Below, one piece after another: positions 27,277 to 36,435 of a stretch of DNA of 64,000 nt; the stretch's first letter is position 1; each line of letters begins with the position of its first letter. Source of the stretch: Aquabacterium sp. NJ1 (GTDB lineage: Bacteria; Pseudomonadota; Gammaproteobacteria; Burkholderiales; Burkholderiaceae_C); the NCBI RefSeq assembly GCF_000768065.1, contig NZ_JRKM01000001.1:4198001-4262000 (forward strand), read 5' to 3'. The notes beneath the pieces were generated by a model, which did not search any database, was not told the origin of the DNA, and saw nothing but the letters and a program-made list of their open reading frames with translations. A program made the position numbers and the translations under genes.

Positions 27277-27806
27277 TGGACGGTGTGAGCGAAACCGGGG
27301 CTTACGCCTGGACCCTGCCGGACTTGCTGCTGCTGGTGGGCCTGGGCCTGTCGGTGGTGGTGGGTGCCTGGCGAGGCCTGGTCAAGGAGACGCTGTCGCT
27401 CGCGGGCTGGGGGGTGTCGTATTTTTCGGCGCAGTGGTTCGGGGCCGGCATGGGGGCGAATCTGCCCGTTGGCCAGCCGGGTGAGCGCCTGAACGTGCTG
27501 GCCGGCATGATCGTGGTTTTTGTCCTCGCCTGGCTGGTGTGGGCCCTGATATCGTGGGCCCTCACGCAAGTGGTGAGGGCCTCGCCCCTGAGCGCGCCTG
27601 ACCGCGTGCTGGGTGCCGGATTTGGTTTGTTGCGCGGCGTGGTCGTGGCATTGGCGGTGGTGACCCTCGTGGGCATGACGCCGGTGGCCAAGTGGCCAAG
27701 CTGGCAGGCATCGCGCGGCGTCGCGTGGATGCAGGTGTTGTTGAAGGGGCTTCGCCCCGTGTTGCCCGAGCAGGTGATCCAATTCCTGCCTGAGCAGCAG
27801 CCTTGA
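27276..27806 (+). CDS. cvpA: CvpA-family membrane protein
   Basis: A 176-residue inner-membrane protein with four hydrophobic helices. It has the family segment DLLLLVGLGLSVVVGAWRGL near the N-terminus and SAPDRVLGAGFGLLRG in the middle. CvpA is linked to colicin V production and envelope stress in enterobacteria; the molecular role is unclear. The ATG at 27276 shares its A with the SPOR gene stop (TGATG); a GTG at 27273 is an alternative. purF follows by 32 bp. Confidence 0.9.
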   Translation: MDGVSETGAYAWTLPDLLLLVGLGLSVVVGAWRGLVKETLSLAGWGVSYFSAQWFGAGMGANLPVGQPGERLNVLAGMIVVFVLAWLVWALISWALTQVVRASPLSAPDRVLGAGFGLLRGVVVALAVVTLVGMTPVAKWPSWQASRGVAWMQVLLKGLRPVLPEQVIQFLPEQQP

Positions 27807-27838
27807 AGTTTTGTCAGTTTTTTTGCAAGAGGTGAACC

Positions 27839-29368
27839 ATGTGCGGCATCGTTGGTGTGATTTCCAAGACGCCCGTCAACCAGTTGATCTATGACGCGCT
27901 GTTGCTGTTGCAGCACCGTGGTCAGGACGCCGCCGGCATCGTGACGGCCGGCCCCGATGCGCATGGACGCAAGTTCTACATGCACAAGGCGCGCGGCATG
28001 GTGAAGGACGTTTTCCGTACCCGCAACATGCGTGCGCTGCCCGGCACGGTGGGCCTGGGCCAGGTGCGCTACCCCACGGCCGGCAACGCCTTCAACGAAG
28101 AGGAGGCCCAGCCTTTCTACGTGAACGCGCCTTTTGGCCTGGTGCTGGTGCACAACGGCAACCTGACGAACGCCCACGCGCTGCGCGGTGATTTGTTTGA
28201 CGTTGATCGCCGCCACCTCAACACCGACAGCGACACCGAAGTGCTGCTCAATGTGTTTGCGCATGAGCTCGAACTGGCCGGCCGTGAACTGCCCTTGACG
28301 CCCTCCGCCGTGTTCAAGGCCGTGCGAGCCGTGCACAAGCGCATCAAGGGCTCGTACGCCGTGATCTGCCTGATCGCGGGTTACGGCCTGGTCGCCTTCC
28401 GTGACCCCTTCGGCATCCGCCCCCTGTGCTACGGCGAGGCCGATCTGCCCGAAGGCCGTGAAGTGATGGTGGCCAGCGAGTCCGTGGCCCTGGAGGGCAC
28501 CAGCCATCGTTTCGTGCGCGACGTGGCACCCGGCGAGGCCCTGTTCATCGATCTGGACGGCGTGGTGCATGCCGAGCAGTGCGCCGAGAAGACGGTGCTC
28601 AACCCCTGCATGTTCGAGTACGTCTACCTGGCTCGCCCCGACTCGGTCATTGATGGCGTGTCGGTCTACCAGGCGCGCCTGGAGATGGGCGAGACCCTGG
28701 CTCAGCGCGTGATCTCGACCATGCCGCCGTCCGAGATCGACGTGGTGATCCCCATCCCCGAATCCAGCCGCCCATCTGCGATGCAGCTGGCCCAGAAGCT
28801 GGGCAAGCCCTACCGCGAAGGTTTCGTGAAGAACCGCTACGTCGGTCGTACCTTCATCATGCCGGGGCAGGGCGTGCGCAAGAAGTCCGTGCGCCAGAAG
28901 CTCAACGCCATCGGCCTGGAGTTCAAGGGCCGCAATGTGCTGCTGGTCGATGACTCCATCGTGCGCGGCACTACCTCCAAGGAAATCGTGCAGATGGCGC
29001 GCGAAGCCGGCGCCAACAAGGTGTACCTGGCCTCGGCTGCACCGCCCGTGCGTTTCCCCAACGTGTACGGCATCGACATGCCGACCAAGGCCGAACTGGT
29101 GGCCCATGGCCGCACGCTGGAAGACATCCGCCAGATCATCGGCTGTGACGCCCTGATCTACCAGGACGTGGACGCGATGAAGAAGGTGGTGGGCAAGCTC
29201 AACCCGAACATCAAAGGCTTCGAGGCATCCTGTTTTGACGGCGTCTACATCACGGGCGACGTGAGCCCGGAAGACTTCGCCGCCATCCAGTCGCAACGCC
29301 TGACGCAAAAGGGCGAGGACGAGGCCAGCAACTCCCGCCTGGCCTTGCAGAGCCACCAGGACGAATGA
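27839..29368 (+). CDS. purF: Amidophosphoribosyltransferase
   Basis: A 509-residue glutamine amidotransferase for the first committed step of purine synthesis (PRPP plus glutamine to phosphoribosylamine). The N-terminal nucleophile Cys2 is in MCGIVGV. The glutaminase motifs [15 protein letters not shown] and VHNGNLTNA are present. The PRPP-binding loop is [18 protein letters not shown], and the flexible loop [10 protein letters not shown] is intact. Confidence 0.97.
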   Translation: MCGIVGVISKTPVNQLIYDALLLLQHRGQDAAGIVTAGPDAHGRKFYMHKARGMVKDVFRTRNMRALPGTVGLGQVRYPTAGNAFNEEEAQPFYVNAPFGLVLVHNGNLTNAHALRGDLFDVDRRHLNTDSDTEVLLNVFAHELELAGRELPLTPSAVFKAVRAVHKRIKGSYAVICLIAGYGLVAFRDPFGIRPLCYGEADLPEGREVMVASESVALEGTSHRFVRDVAPGEALFIDLDGVVHAEQCAEKTVLNPCMFEYVYLARPDSVIDGVSVYQARLEMGETLAQRVISTMPPSEIDVVIPIPESSRPSAMQLAQKLGKPYREGFVKNRYVGRTFIMPGQGVRKKSVRQKLNAIGLEFKGRNVLLVDDSIVRGTTSKEIVQMAREAGANKVYLASAAPPVRFPNVYGIDMPTKAELVAHGRTLEDIRQIIGCDALIYQDVDAMKKVVGKLNPNIKGFEASCFDGVYITGDVSPEDFAAIQSQRLTQKGEDEASNSRLALQSHQDE

Positions 29369-29436
29369 TGTGTTGACTGCATCCGGGCTCGCTCAGTCGA
29401 GCCCGGTGCGCTTTCAAGAAGAGACAGGAGGCCCGC

Positions 29437-30696
29437 ATGGCCGACTCCGAATCCAAGAAAAAACTGCCCCGCAAGGACCTGCCGCCCGATGCCCGCATCG
29501 AGACGCTGGCCGTGCGCGAAGGCCTGCCACCCACGCAATGGAATGAGAACTCGGAAGCGCTGTTTCTGACCAGCAGCTTCAACCACCCTGATGCGGCCAC
29601 GGCGGCAGCGCGTTTTGCGAACGAAGAAGAAGCCTTCATCTATTCGCGCTTCACCAACCCGACCACGATGATGTTCGAGCGCCGCCTGGCCGCGCTCGAA
29701 GGCACCGAGGCTGCCATTGCCACCTCCAGTGGCATGAGCGCCATCCTGCTGCTCATCATGGGCCTGCTCAAATCGGGCGACCACGTGGTGTGTTCGCGCA
29801 GCGTGTTCGGCTCGACCATCACGCTGCTGCAGCGCGAGTTCGGCAAGTTCGGCGTCGAATCGACCTTCGTCTCGCAAACCGACCCGGCCGAATGGCGCGC
29901 CGCCGTCAAACCCAATACCAAGCTGTTCTTCGCCGAAACACCCAGCAACCCGCTGACCGAGGTCTGCGACGTGGCCGCGCTGGCCGAGATCGCGCACGCA
30001 GCAGGCGCCCACCTGGCGGTGGACAACTGCTTTTGCACGCCGGCCCTTCAACAGCCCGCCAAGCTGGGCGCAGACTTCATCGTGCACTCGGGCACCAAGT
30101 ACCTGGATGGCCAGGGCCGGGTGATGGCTGGTGCCCTGTGCGGCCCTGATGCCTTCATCAACGGCCCCTTCATGGCCACCATGCGTGGCGCGGGCATGTG
30201 CCTGTCGCCCTTCAACGCCTGGGTCGTGCTCAAGGGCCTGGAGACGCTGTCCATCCGCATGGCTGCGCAAAGCGCCAACGCGCTCAAGCTCGCGCAGTGG
30301 CTGGAGCAGCAAGCTGCGGTCGACAAGGTCTACTACCCTGGCTTGCCCAGCCACCCGCAGCACGAGCTGGCCATGAAGCAGCAAAACGGTTGTGGTGGCG
30401 CGGTCGTGTCCTTCACGACCAAGCCAGTTGCAGGGCAGGGCGATGTCGCCGCACGCCAGCGCCAGGCGGCCTTCCACGTGATCGACAGCACACGCCTGTG
30501 CTCGATCACCTCCAACCTGGGTGACACCAAGACCTTGATCACCCATCCCTCCAGCACCTCGCACGGCCGCCTGAGCGAAGAGCAGCGCCTGGCTGCGGGC
30601 ATCACGCAGGGCATGATCCGCGTCGCCGTGGGCCTGGAACACATTGACGACCTCACTGCCGATCTGGCGCGAGGCCTTGACAGTTTGAACGTATGA
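29437..30696 (+). CDS. metZ: O-succinylhomoserine sulfhydrylase
   Basis: A 419-residue PLP enzyme of the Cys/Met-metabolism family. It makes homocysteine directly from O-succinylhomoserine and sulphide. The PLP Lys221 is in [16 protein letters not shown]. Family motifs are [17 protein letters not shown] and [15 protein letters not shown]. The purF-metZ neighbourhood is conserved in Burkholderiales. Its stop overlaps gltX by four bases (ATGA), an uncommon coupling with an aminoacyl-tRNA synthetase. The exact acyl substrate cannot be read from sequence alone. Confidence 0.92.
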   Translation: MADSESKKKLPRKDLPPDARIETLAVREGLPPTQWNENSEALFLTSSFNHPDAATAAARFANEEEAFIYSRFTNPTTMMFERRLAALEGTEAAIATSSGMSAILLLIMGLLKSGDHVVCSRSVFGSTITLLQREFGKFGVESTFVSQTDPAEWRAAVKPNTKLFFAETPSNPLTEVCDVAALAEIAHAAGAHLAVDNCFCTPALQQPAKLGADFIVHSGTKYLDGQGRVMAGALCGPDAFINGPFMATMRGAGMCLSPFNAWVVLKGLETLSIRMAAQSANALKLAQWLEQQAAVDKVYYPGLPSHPQHELAMKQQNGCGGAVVSFTTKPVAGQGDVAARQRQAAFHVIDSTRLCSITSNLGDTKTLITHPSSTSHGRLSEEQRLAAGITQGMIRVAVGLEHIDDLTADLARGLDSLNV

Positions 30697-32114
30697 CACA
30701 AGTCCCATCACAAGTAAGAACGCGCTTTGCCCCGTCCCCCACGGGCTTCATCCACCTGGGCAACATCCGCTCGGCCCTGTATCCATGGGCCTTTGCGCGC
30801 GCCAACAAGGGCGTGTTCATCCTGCGCATCGAAGACACTGATGTGGAACGCTCTTCGCAAGAAGCGGTGGACGTCATCATCGAAGGCATGGCCTGGCTGG
30901 GCCTGGACCACGACGAGGGCCCTTACTACCAGATGCAGCGCATGGACCGCTACAAGGCTGTGTTGCAGCAGATGCTGGACAAGGGCCTGGTCTATCCCTG
31001 CTACATGAGCACGGCCGAGCTCGACGCCCTGCGCGAGCGCCAGATGGCCAACAAGGAAAAGCCGCGTTACGACGGCACCTGGCGCCCCGAGCCTGGCAAA
31101 ACCCTGCCGCCCGTGCCCGATGGCGTCAAGCCTGTGCTGCGCTTCAAGAACCCGCAAGGTGGTTCGGTGGTGTGGGAAGACAAGGTCAAGGGCCGCATCG
31201 AAATCAGCAACGATGAGCTGGATGACCTCGTCATCGCGCGTCCGGACGGCACGCCCACCTACAACTTCTGCGTCGTGGTCGACGACATGGACATGGGCAT
31301 CACGCACGTGATCCGCGGCGACGACCACGTCAACAACACGCCGCGCCAGATCAACATCCTGCGCGCGCTGGGTCAGGAACCACCCGTGTACGCCCACTTG
31401 CCCACCGTGCTCAACGAGCAGGGCGAGAAGATGAGCAAGCGCCATGGCGCCAAGGCCGTCACGCAGTACCGCGACGAGGGTTATCTGGCAGACGCCATCG
31501 TGAACTACCTGGCCCGCCTGGGCTGGAGCCATGGTGACGACGAGATCTTCTCGCGCGCGCAGCTGATCGAGTGGTTCAACCTGGACCACCTGGGCAAGAG
31601 CGCCGGCCAGTTCGACGAAGCCAAGCTGCGCTGGGTGGCCCAGCAGCACATGAAGACGGCCGACGACGCCTTGCTGGCCACGCTGGTGGCAGAGCAGTGG
31701 GGCAAAAGCGGCATCACGGTGCCGGCCGAGTTGCAGGCGGGCTCGGACAAGCTCAAGGCCATGTGCGCCTTGTTCAAGGACCGCTGCGCCACCACGGTGG
31801 AGCTGGCCGACTGGCTGGGCATGTATGTGGCGCCGGTGAGCGCTTCTGCAGAGGAGCTGGCCGCACAGGTGACGGAGGCCAACAAGCCGGCGATTGCCGC
31901 GCTGGCCAAGCGCCTGGCCGATGTGGCCTGGGACAAGGCCGCCATCAACCAGGCCATCAAGGACACCATTGGCGAGTTCGGTTTGAAGATGCCGCAATTG
32001 GCCATTCCCGTGCGCCTGCTGGTGTGTGGCCGCGCGCAGACGCCTTCGGTGGATGCGGTGCTGGCCTTGTTCGATCGCGACGTCGTGTTGCAAAGATTGC
32101 AGAAAATTGACTGA
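30693..32114 (+). CDS. gltX: Glutamate-tRNA ligase
   Basis: A 473-residue class I aminoacyl-tRNA synthetase that charges tRNA-Glu. The HIGH-type motif is in [19 protein letters not shown]; the His-Leu-Gly-Asn form is normal for GluRS. The KMSKS-type motif is [13 protein letters not shown]. The C-terminal helical anticodon-binding domain is complete. It lies just upstream of two tRNA-Glu genes, so the enzyme and its substrate RNA are adjacent. Confidence 0.97.
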   Translation: MTQVPSQVRTRFAPSPTGFIHLGNIRSALYPWAFARANKGVFILRIEDTDVERSSQEAVDVIIEGMAWLGLDHDEGPYYQMQRMDRYKAVLQQMLDKGLVYPCYMSTAELDALRERQMANKEKPRYDGTWRPEPGKTLPPVPDGVKPVLRFKNPQGGSVVWEDKVKGRIEISNDELDDLVIARPDGTPTYNFCVVVDDMDMGITHVIRGDDHVNNTPRQINILRALGQEPPVYAHLPTVLNEQGEKMSKRHGAKAVTQYRDEGYLADAIVNYLARLGWSHGDDEIFSRAQLIEWFNLDHLGKSAGQFDEAKLRWVAQQHMKTADDALLATLVAEQWGKSGITVPAELQAGSDKLKAMCALFKDRCATTVELADWLGMYVAPVSASAEELAAQVTEANKPAIAALAKRLADVAWDKAAINQAIKDTIGEFGLKMPQLAIPVRLLVCGRAQTPSVDAVLALFDRDVVLQRLQKID

Positions 32115-32117
32115 GAC

Positions 32118-32147
32118 TTGCTAAGAGGCAAAAAATCGGTATATACT
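32118..32147 (+). promoter_or_regulatory. Promoter of the tRNA array
   Basis: TTGCTA (32118-32123), an 18-base spacer and TATACT (32142-32147). It starts at the gltX stop region and precedes the first tRNA-Ala by about 80 bp. Confidence 0.6.
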
Positions 32148-32230
32148 CTCAGTCTCGCTTGAACGACGCTTTGTTCGAAACAACAAGGCAGCCGGGCAAC
32201 CTGAAAGATGGCTCGAAAGAGTAATCAAAC

Positions 32231-32306
<76 letters not shown>

Positions 32307-32383
32307 AACAGCCAAAAGCTGAAGAGGTGGTCTGGTTGCAGTGTTGCCGGGTACAGCGTCGATCAGGTTGCATGAAGGATTCA

Positions 32384-32459
32384 GTCCCCTTCGTCTAGAG
32401 GCCTAGGACACCACCCTTTCACGGTGACTACAGGGGTTCGAATCCCCTAGGGGACGCCA
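32384..32459 (+). tRNA. tRNA-Glu (TTC), copy 1
   Basis: 76 nt with encoded CCA. The acceptor GTCCCCT pairs with AGGGGAC. The anticodon loop CTTTCAC gives TTC. The T arm AGGGGTTCGAATCCCCT is standard. The gene lies 270 bp downstream of gltX, which encodes its cognate synthetase. Confidence 0.96.
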
Positions 32460-32512
32460 AGTTTTGACAGCACTTGGCTGATCGCAAGATCAGCGCAGTT
32501 GTCAGCCACTGC

Positions 32513-32589
32513 GGAGTGGTAGTTCAGTTGGTTAGAATACCGGCCTGTCACGCCGGGGGTCGCGGGTTCGAGTCCCGTCCACTCCGCCA
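32513..32589 (+). tRNA. tRNA-Asp (GTC), copy 1
   Basis: 77 nt with encoded CCA. The acceptor GGAGTGG pairs with CCACTCC. The anticodon loop CTGTCAC gives GTC. It is separated from tRNA-Glu by a 53-nt spacer. Confidence 0.96.
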
Positions 32590-32692
32590 AGCTCTTTAAA
32601 TGGGTTTTGCTGGTGACACAGCAAGGTCCGGAAAACGAAACAGTCTCGGTGCCAGTTTGGCGCCCTGCCGTGAAACACCATGTGTGCACGAT

Positions 32693-32768
<76 letters not shown>

Positions 32769-32824
32769 TTCAACCGGTGGCGTCAACATGGCACAGAGTC
32801 GGTTTCAGGTTTGATGTAGTTTCA

Positions 32825-32900
32825 GTCCCCTTCGTCTAGAGGCCTAGGACACCACCCTTTCACGGTGACTACAGGGGTTCGAATCCCCTAGGGGACGCCA
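32825..32900 (+). tRNA. tRNA-Glu (TTC), copy 2
   Basis: 76 nt with encoded CCA, identical to copy 1. Confidence 0.96.
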
Positions 32901-32953
32901 AGTTTTGACAGCACTTGGCTGATCGCAAGATCAGCGCAGTTGTCAGCCACTGC

Positions 32954-33030
32954 GGAGTGGTAGTTCAGTTGGTTAGAATACCGGCCTGTCACGCCGGGGG
33001 TCGCGGGTTCGAGTCCCGTCCACTCCGCCA
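32954..33030 (+). tRNA. tRNA-Asp (GTC), copy 2
   Basis: 77 nt with encoded CCA, identical to copy 1, and the last gene of the array; an intrinsic terminator follows eight bases later. Confidence 0.96.
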
Positions 33031-33038
33031 AAAAATGC

Positions 33039-33070
33039 AAAGCCCTGATGCGCAAGCGTCAGGGCTTTTT
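33039..33070 (+). terminator. Intrinsic terminator of the tRNA array
   Basis: AAAGCCCTGA pairs with TCAGGGCTTT around a 10-base loop, and the right arm continues into a T run. Confidence 0.92.
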
Positions 33071-33130
33071 GCTATGCGTGCTTCTATCCTTGGCGTGAGG
33101 CATCCGGTTTTGTGGGGCGCGCGTTGGGTT

Positions 33131-33146
33131 TGTTTGAAATCTTACA
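33131..33146 (+). promoter_or_regulatory. NifA-type UAS upstream of the globin-draTG operon
   Basis: TGT-N10-ACA, the NifA enhancer consensus. The half-sites extend to the perfect palindrome GGTTTGT...ACAAACC. It lies 111 bp upstream of the -24 box at 33258, within the normal enhancer range. Confidence 0.8.
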
Positions 33147-33257
33147 AACCTGCTTATTCCAGGCAAGTTCGCCCCACGGGGCCGTTGTGCGTCGAGGGCT
33201 TCATTTCCCAGGGCTTTACGCTGGTCTCATGTGTTCCTGCGCCGGCCTTGGTGCAGG

Positions 33258-33273
33258 TGGTACGACTGTTGCG
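33258..33273 (+). promoter_or_regulatory. Sigma-54 promoter of the globin-draTG operon
   Basis: TGGTACGACTGTTGCG matches the -24/-12 consensus TGGCACG-N4-TTGCW at all but two positions, with the invariant GG and GC correctly spaced. The predicted start of transcription is near 33284, two bases before the ATG of the globin gene. Confidence 0.8.
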
Positions 33274-33285
33274 TTGCAGTCTTGC

Positions 33286-33768
33286 ATGCACACCGTTTCA
33301 CCCTCGCAGAACCCGCACTATGCCCGCCTAGGTGGACATGACGCTATCGTGCGCCTGGTCGATGCCTTCTACCGAGCCATGGACACCTTGCCGGAAGCCG
33401 CCACCATCCGTGCCATGCATGAGCCCGATTTGCGCTCAACCAAGGGTGTGCTGGTGAATTACCTCTGCGAGTGGATGGGAGGCCCCAAACACTACACACC
33501 CGAGCGGGGCGCGCCGATGCTGCGCAGGCGCCATCAGCCCTTTGCCATCGACGCGGCGGAGCGTGATGCCTGGATGGCGTGCATGAGGCAGGCCTTGAGC
33601 GAGGTGTGTACCGATGCTGCCCTGCAAATGGAGCTGGAAGCGGCTTTCTACAAAGTGGCCGACTTCATGCGCAACACGGACGACAGCGGTGGCACGCGTC
33701 CGCACCCGGGCAGGCCACGCGAGATGCAGGCCGATGCGGTGGCCGCACCGCACAGCTCGCAGCCTTGA
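33286..33768 (+). CDS. Group II truncated haemoglobin
   Basis: A 160-residue globin of the truncated-haemoglobin group II (TrHbO) family. It has YARLGGHDAIVRLVDAFYRA (helices A-B), the CD/E segment YLCEWMGGPKHY with the Trp typical of the group, and the proximal His in RRRHQPFAIDAAERDAW. The C-terminal KVADFMRN is standard. Such proteins bind O2 and NO. It is the first gene behind a NifA/sigma-54 promoter and precedes draT by 15 bp, so a role in O2 or NO handling during nitrogen fixation is likely (inference). The frame is open upstream, but the ATG at 33286 starts the conserved part. No Shine-Dalgarno is visible and the predicted leader is only about 2 nt. Confidence 0.9.
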   Translation: MHTVSPSQNPHYARLGGHDAIVRLVDAFYRAMDTLPEAATIRAMHEPDLRSTKGVLVNYLCEWMGGPKHYTPERGAPMLRRRHQPFAIDAAERDAWMACMRQALSEVCTDAALQMELEAAFYKVADFMRNTDDSGGTRPHPGRPREMQADAVAAPHSSQP

Positions 33769-33783
33769 GCCGCATCAACAGCC

Positions 33784-34608
33784 GTGAGCCATGTCGAGCA
33801 CCCGCACACCTGGTACACGACCAATCTGGTTGGCCTGCCTGCGCATGTGCTGGCCGGCACCGAGTTCAATGCGCACCCGGTCGCGCTGCACATCGTCGGC
33901 ACGCGGGAGGCCCATTCCGGCCTCTTTGCCTTGCTGGACACCAGCCGCGAGCCCCAGGAGGCCAGCGACATGTTCGTGCACTATCTGAGCCTGGTCTTTG
34001 GCTTGCAGCCGGCGGCTGAGCCCCGCTCACCCGCGGAGGCGCGACGCTGGCGTGCCAGCTATATCAAGCTGTTGCAAAGCTGGGGTGTCGACAGCAATGG
34101 GCAGGCGGGCGCGGTGCTCAAAGGCTGGGTCGAGAGTCGTTTCGGGCTAGTGCCTTGTTTCCACCATGCTCGCCTGGCGCGCTTCCCCTCTGCGGCCTGG
34201 GTGCGTTATCTCGAAGAGAAGGCCTCCAGCCGTTTTCACAACAACTGCATCCACCAGCAACTGGATCTGCTCTACGAGTTCTGCCAGTGGGCGCTGCAGC
34301 GCTTCAAGCCCTTTGGTGATCAAGCCCATGTGCCTTTGTGGCGGGGTATCACGCGTTGTGACGAGCAGATCGTGGACGGCGCCTTGGGGCCTGGCCGGCG
34401 CAAGCTGATGGTGCAACTCAACAACCTGGTCAGCTTCGCCACGAGCTCAGACCAGGCCGAGTGCTTTGGCGACTGGCTCTTGCGCGCCGAGGTGCCGCTG
34501 GTCAAGTTGCTGTTCTACCCCGGCTTGCTGAAGCAGGTGCCCTTGTCGGGCGAAGGCGAGGTGCTGGCCATTGGCGGCCGCTACGAGGTCGAGGCTCGCT
34601 ATGCATGA
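33784..34608 (+). CDS. draT: NAD(+)-dinitrogen-reductase ADP-ribosyltransferase
   Basis: A 274-residue protein of the DraT family, which transfers ADP-ribose from NAD to a specific Arg of NifH and switches nitrogenase off in response to ammonium or energy loss. It is recognised by its N-terminus (WYTTNLVGLPAHVLAGTEFN), its length (family about 270-290), and the adjoining draG. NifH in this window keeps the target Arg (Arg102 in [10 protein letters not shown]). The start is GTG at 33784. The gene lies in the globin-draT-draG-rhodanese operon, with 15 bp before it and an 8-bp overlap with draG after it. Confidence 0.93.
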   Translation: MSHVEHPHTWYTTNLVGLPAHVLAGTEFNAHPVALHIVGTREAHSGLFALLDTSREPQEASDMFVHYLSLVFGLQPAAEPRSPAEARRWRASYIKLLQSWGVDSNGQAGAVLKGWVESRFGLVPCFHHARLARFPSAAWVRYLEEKASSRFHNNCIHQQLDLLYEFCQWALQRFKPFGDQAHVPLWRGITRCDEQIVDGALGPGRRKLMVQLNNLVSFATSSDQAECFGDWLLRAEVPLVKLLFYPGLLKQVPLSGEGEVLAIGGRYEVEARYA

Positions 34609-35554
34609 CGTGCTGGAGCGCCAGCCTGACCGGGTGCCTGTGGCCATGGGCCGAGTGCGCCTGTTCGACCATGCCCTGGGCGCTTACCTGGGCCTCGCCT
34701 TGGGTGATGCCCTTGGTGCGACGGTTGAGTTCATGACGCCGCGCGAGATCGTGCACCACCACGGCGTCCACCGGGAGATCACCGGCGGCGGCTGGCTGAA
34801 ATTGAAGGCAGGGCAGGTGACCGATGACACCACCATGAGCCTGGCCTTGGGTGAGGCGCTCTTGCGCGCACAGCGTGAAGGCCGCCCATTCGACCGCGGT
34901 TTGATGGCCGATGCCTTTGTGGACTGGTGGCGCGGCCAGCCGGTGGACTGCGGCAACACCTGCCGGCGCGGCATCGTGCGCTATCTGACGGAGGGCACGC
35001 TGGAGGGGCCGCCCCATGATGGCGATGGCGGCAATGGCGCGTTGATGCGCAACCTGCCGGTGGCACTCGCCACGCTGGGCCGGCCTGAGGTGCTGCGCAG
35101 TGCCTCGATGGCGCAGGCGCACATCACGCATCACCACCCCTTGTCAGACGCGGCCACCTTGGCCTTCGGGCAGATGCTGCACGTCATGCTGACGCAAGCC
35201 GAGCCCTTGATGGCCTTGCCAGCGTGCAAGGCGATTGCACGGGATCTGACGGCCCGCCACCCCTCGTTCAGCTATGAGCCTTATCCGGGGCGGGCAACCG
35301 GGTATGTGGTCGATACCGTGCAGACAGTGCTGCATCATTTTTTTGCGGCAGCGGACTTCGAATCAGCCGTGGTCGGGGCGGTGAACCAGGGCGGTGATGC
35401 CGATACCACGGGCGCCCTGGTCGGCATGCTGGCGGGTGCTCGATTTGGTGCGCAGGCCTTGCCCAAGCGCTGGCTCAACAAGCTGGACAGGTCGATTCGC
35501 ATGGCCGTGACCGAACAGACCAGCGCCTTGCTGGCCTTGGCCTTGGCGCCGTGA
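34601..35554 (+). CDS. draG: ADP-ribosyl-[dinitrogen reductase] hydrolase
   Basis: A 317-residue ADP-ribosylglycohydrolase that removes ADP-ribose from NifH and restores activity. The dinuclear metal site is seen in GQVTDDTTMSLALGEAL near the N-terminus and NQGGDADTTGALVGMLAG near the C-terminus. GAYLGLALGDALGATVEF is the family start motif. The ATG at 34601 overlaps the draT stop by 8 bp; an in-frame TTG-type extension upstream is not supported. The length is slightly above the 290-300 residues usual for DraG, mostly from about 24 N-terminal residues. Confidence 0.94.
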   Translation: MHDVLERQPDRVPVAMGRVRLFDHALGAYLGLALGDALGATVEFMTPREIVHHHGVHREITGGGWLKLKAGQVTDDTTMSLALGEALLRAQREGRPFDRGLMADAFVDWWRGQPVDCGNTCRRGIVRYLTEGTLEGPPHDGDGGNGALMRNLPVALATLGRPEVLRSASMAQAHITHHHPLSDAATLAFGQMLHVMLTQAEPLMALPACKAIARDLTARHPSFSYEPYPGRATGYVVDTVQTVLHHFFAAADFESAVVGAVNQGGDADTTGALVGMLAGARFGAQALPKRWLNKLDRSIRMAVTEQTSALLALALAP

Positions 35555-35564
35555 GCACACCACC

Positions 35565-35906
35565 ATGAGCCCAACCCGCTTCCAACGCCTGCGCGCGGCC
35601 GATCTGGTTGATTGGCTGCAGGCCCATCCCGATGCCTTGATCCTGGATGCCCGGGATGAGCGCCATCACGCCCAGAGCCATCTGGCTGGCAGCCTGCGGC
35701 TGGATGGGCGCAACCATGAGCACCTGCTGATGCACGAGCCCCGAAGCCGGCCGGTCTTCATCTATTGCTACCACGGCAATGCCAGCCAGACCTATGCCCA
35801 TATGTTCATCGATTTCGGCTTCGAGCGGGTGGCCGACCTGATCGGCGGATGGGATGCCTGGCAGCCGTCAGGGGCCGGGGCTGGGCTTGCTGGCCGAGCT
35901 CAGTAG
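35565..35906 (+). CDS. Rhodanese-like sulphurtransferase
   Basis: A 113-residue single rhodanese domain, resembling GlpE. The active-site loop is IYCYHGNASQTYA, with Cys68 as the persulphide carrier. DARDERHHAQSHLAGSLRL is the conserved substrate-pocket strand. It lies 10 bp after draG and is the last gene of the NifA-type operon. A link to sulphur supply for iron-sulphur clusters during nitrogen fixation is plausible but inferred. Its last seven bases overlap the 3' end of the convergent HepT-like gene. Confidence 0.9.
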   Translation: MSPTRFQRLRAADLVDWLQAHPDALILDARDERHHAQSHLAGSLRLDGRNHEHLLMHEPRSRPVFIYCYHGNASQTYAHMFIDFGFERVADLIGGWDAWQPSGAGAGLAGRAQ

Positions 35907-36256
35907 CCGAGCTCGAACCACACGGGTTGCTTGCGGCGCAGGTCCTGCAGCAGCGCCATGGTCTGAGGCACCAGGGCGCTGACGGCATACCAGATCTCGC
36001 TGCGACGTGGCTCGACGCCGTGCCGCAGCTTGTCGTGCAGCACCGTCCAGCCGTTCCAGTCCACCTCGATCAAGCGCTGGTGCAGGGCAGGGGTGACGTT
36101 GCCCAGGGTGTGCGCCATGATGAGCAATTGCGCCTCGATGGCACGCAAGGTCAGGGTGCTGGCGAACAGCTCGTCCTCGCTTTGCAGCGCCTGGATCAGT
36201 TGGCCAATGGAGGCACCGGTCTCCATCACGATGTCATAGAGCGAGCGGTGGTACAT
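35900..36256 (-). CDS. HepT-like (DUF86) small protein with altered HEPN motif
   Basis: A 118-residue all-helical protein. Its pattern fits HepT/DUF86: SLYDIVMETGASIGQLIQAL, then LTLRAIEAQLLIMAHTLG, then VDWNGWTVLHDKLRHG, then SEIWYAVSALVPQTMALL. In active HepT toxins the last core is R-N-x-L-x-H-x-Y. Here the Arg is replaced by His and the Tyr by Val (LHDKLRHGV), so RNase activity is doubtful. No partner nucleotidyltransferase (MntA) is adjacent. The gene has its own UAS and sigma-54 promoter upstream and converges on the draTG operon, so it appears to belong to the nitrogen-fixation regulon. Family assignment is by pattern only; function unknown. Confidence 0.75.
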   Translation of the reverse strand: MYHRSLYDIVMETGASIGQLIQALQSEDELFASTLTLRAIEAQLLIMAHTLGNVTPALHQRLIEVDWNGWTVLHDKLRHGVEPRRSEIWYAVSALVPQTMALLQDLRRKQPVWFELGY

Positions 36257-36333
36257 GTTTCAGCTTTCCACGCCGGCATGGCCGCGTTGAGGTGCAGTTT
36301 CATCGTGGGCCGCTCATGCGACGCCAAGGACAT

Positions 36334-36349
36334 TGCGAGACCTGTGCCA
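36334..36349 (-). promoter_or_regulatory. Sigma-54 promoter of the HepT-like gene
   Basis: On the minus strand TGGCACAGGTCTCGCA has the full TGGCAC -24 box and a TCGC (consensus TTGC) -12 box with exact spacing of GG and GC. The predicted leader is about 65 nt before the ATG at 36256. Confidence 0.72.
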
Positions 36350-36435
36350 ACGCGATGCACCATCCAGCACCCCAGCCTGACCAAGCCCAACCAGCCGTTT
36401 GGTCTGGGCATTTTTGGCAGGTGTCAGACAAGGCT

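Larger units (their letters stand above)
32380..32590 (+). repeat. 211-bp direct repeat, copy 1 (tRNA-Glu-tRNA-Asp)
   Basis: This 211-bp segment, which includes both tRNAs and the 53-bp spacer between them, is repeated without any difference I can find at 32821-33031. Identity of the spacer, not only the tRNAs, points to a recent duplication or ongoing gene conversion. Confidence 0.92.
32821..33031 (+). repeat. 211-bp direct repeat, copy 2 (tRNA-Glu-tRNA-Asp)
   Basis: The second copy of the segment at 32380-32590, offset by 441 bp. The tRNA-Ala genes are offset by 462 bp, so the spacer before Glu has diverged in length. Confidence 0.92.

Noticed and set aside
35900-36256. Active HepT-MntA toxin-antitoxin module
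   Set aside because: The catalytic Arg and the target Tyr are replaced and no MntA-type nucleotidyltransferase gene is adjacent.
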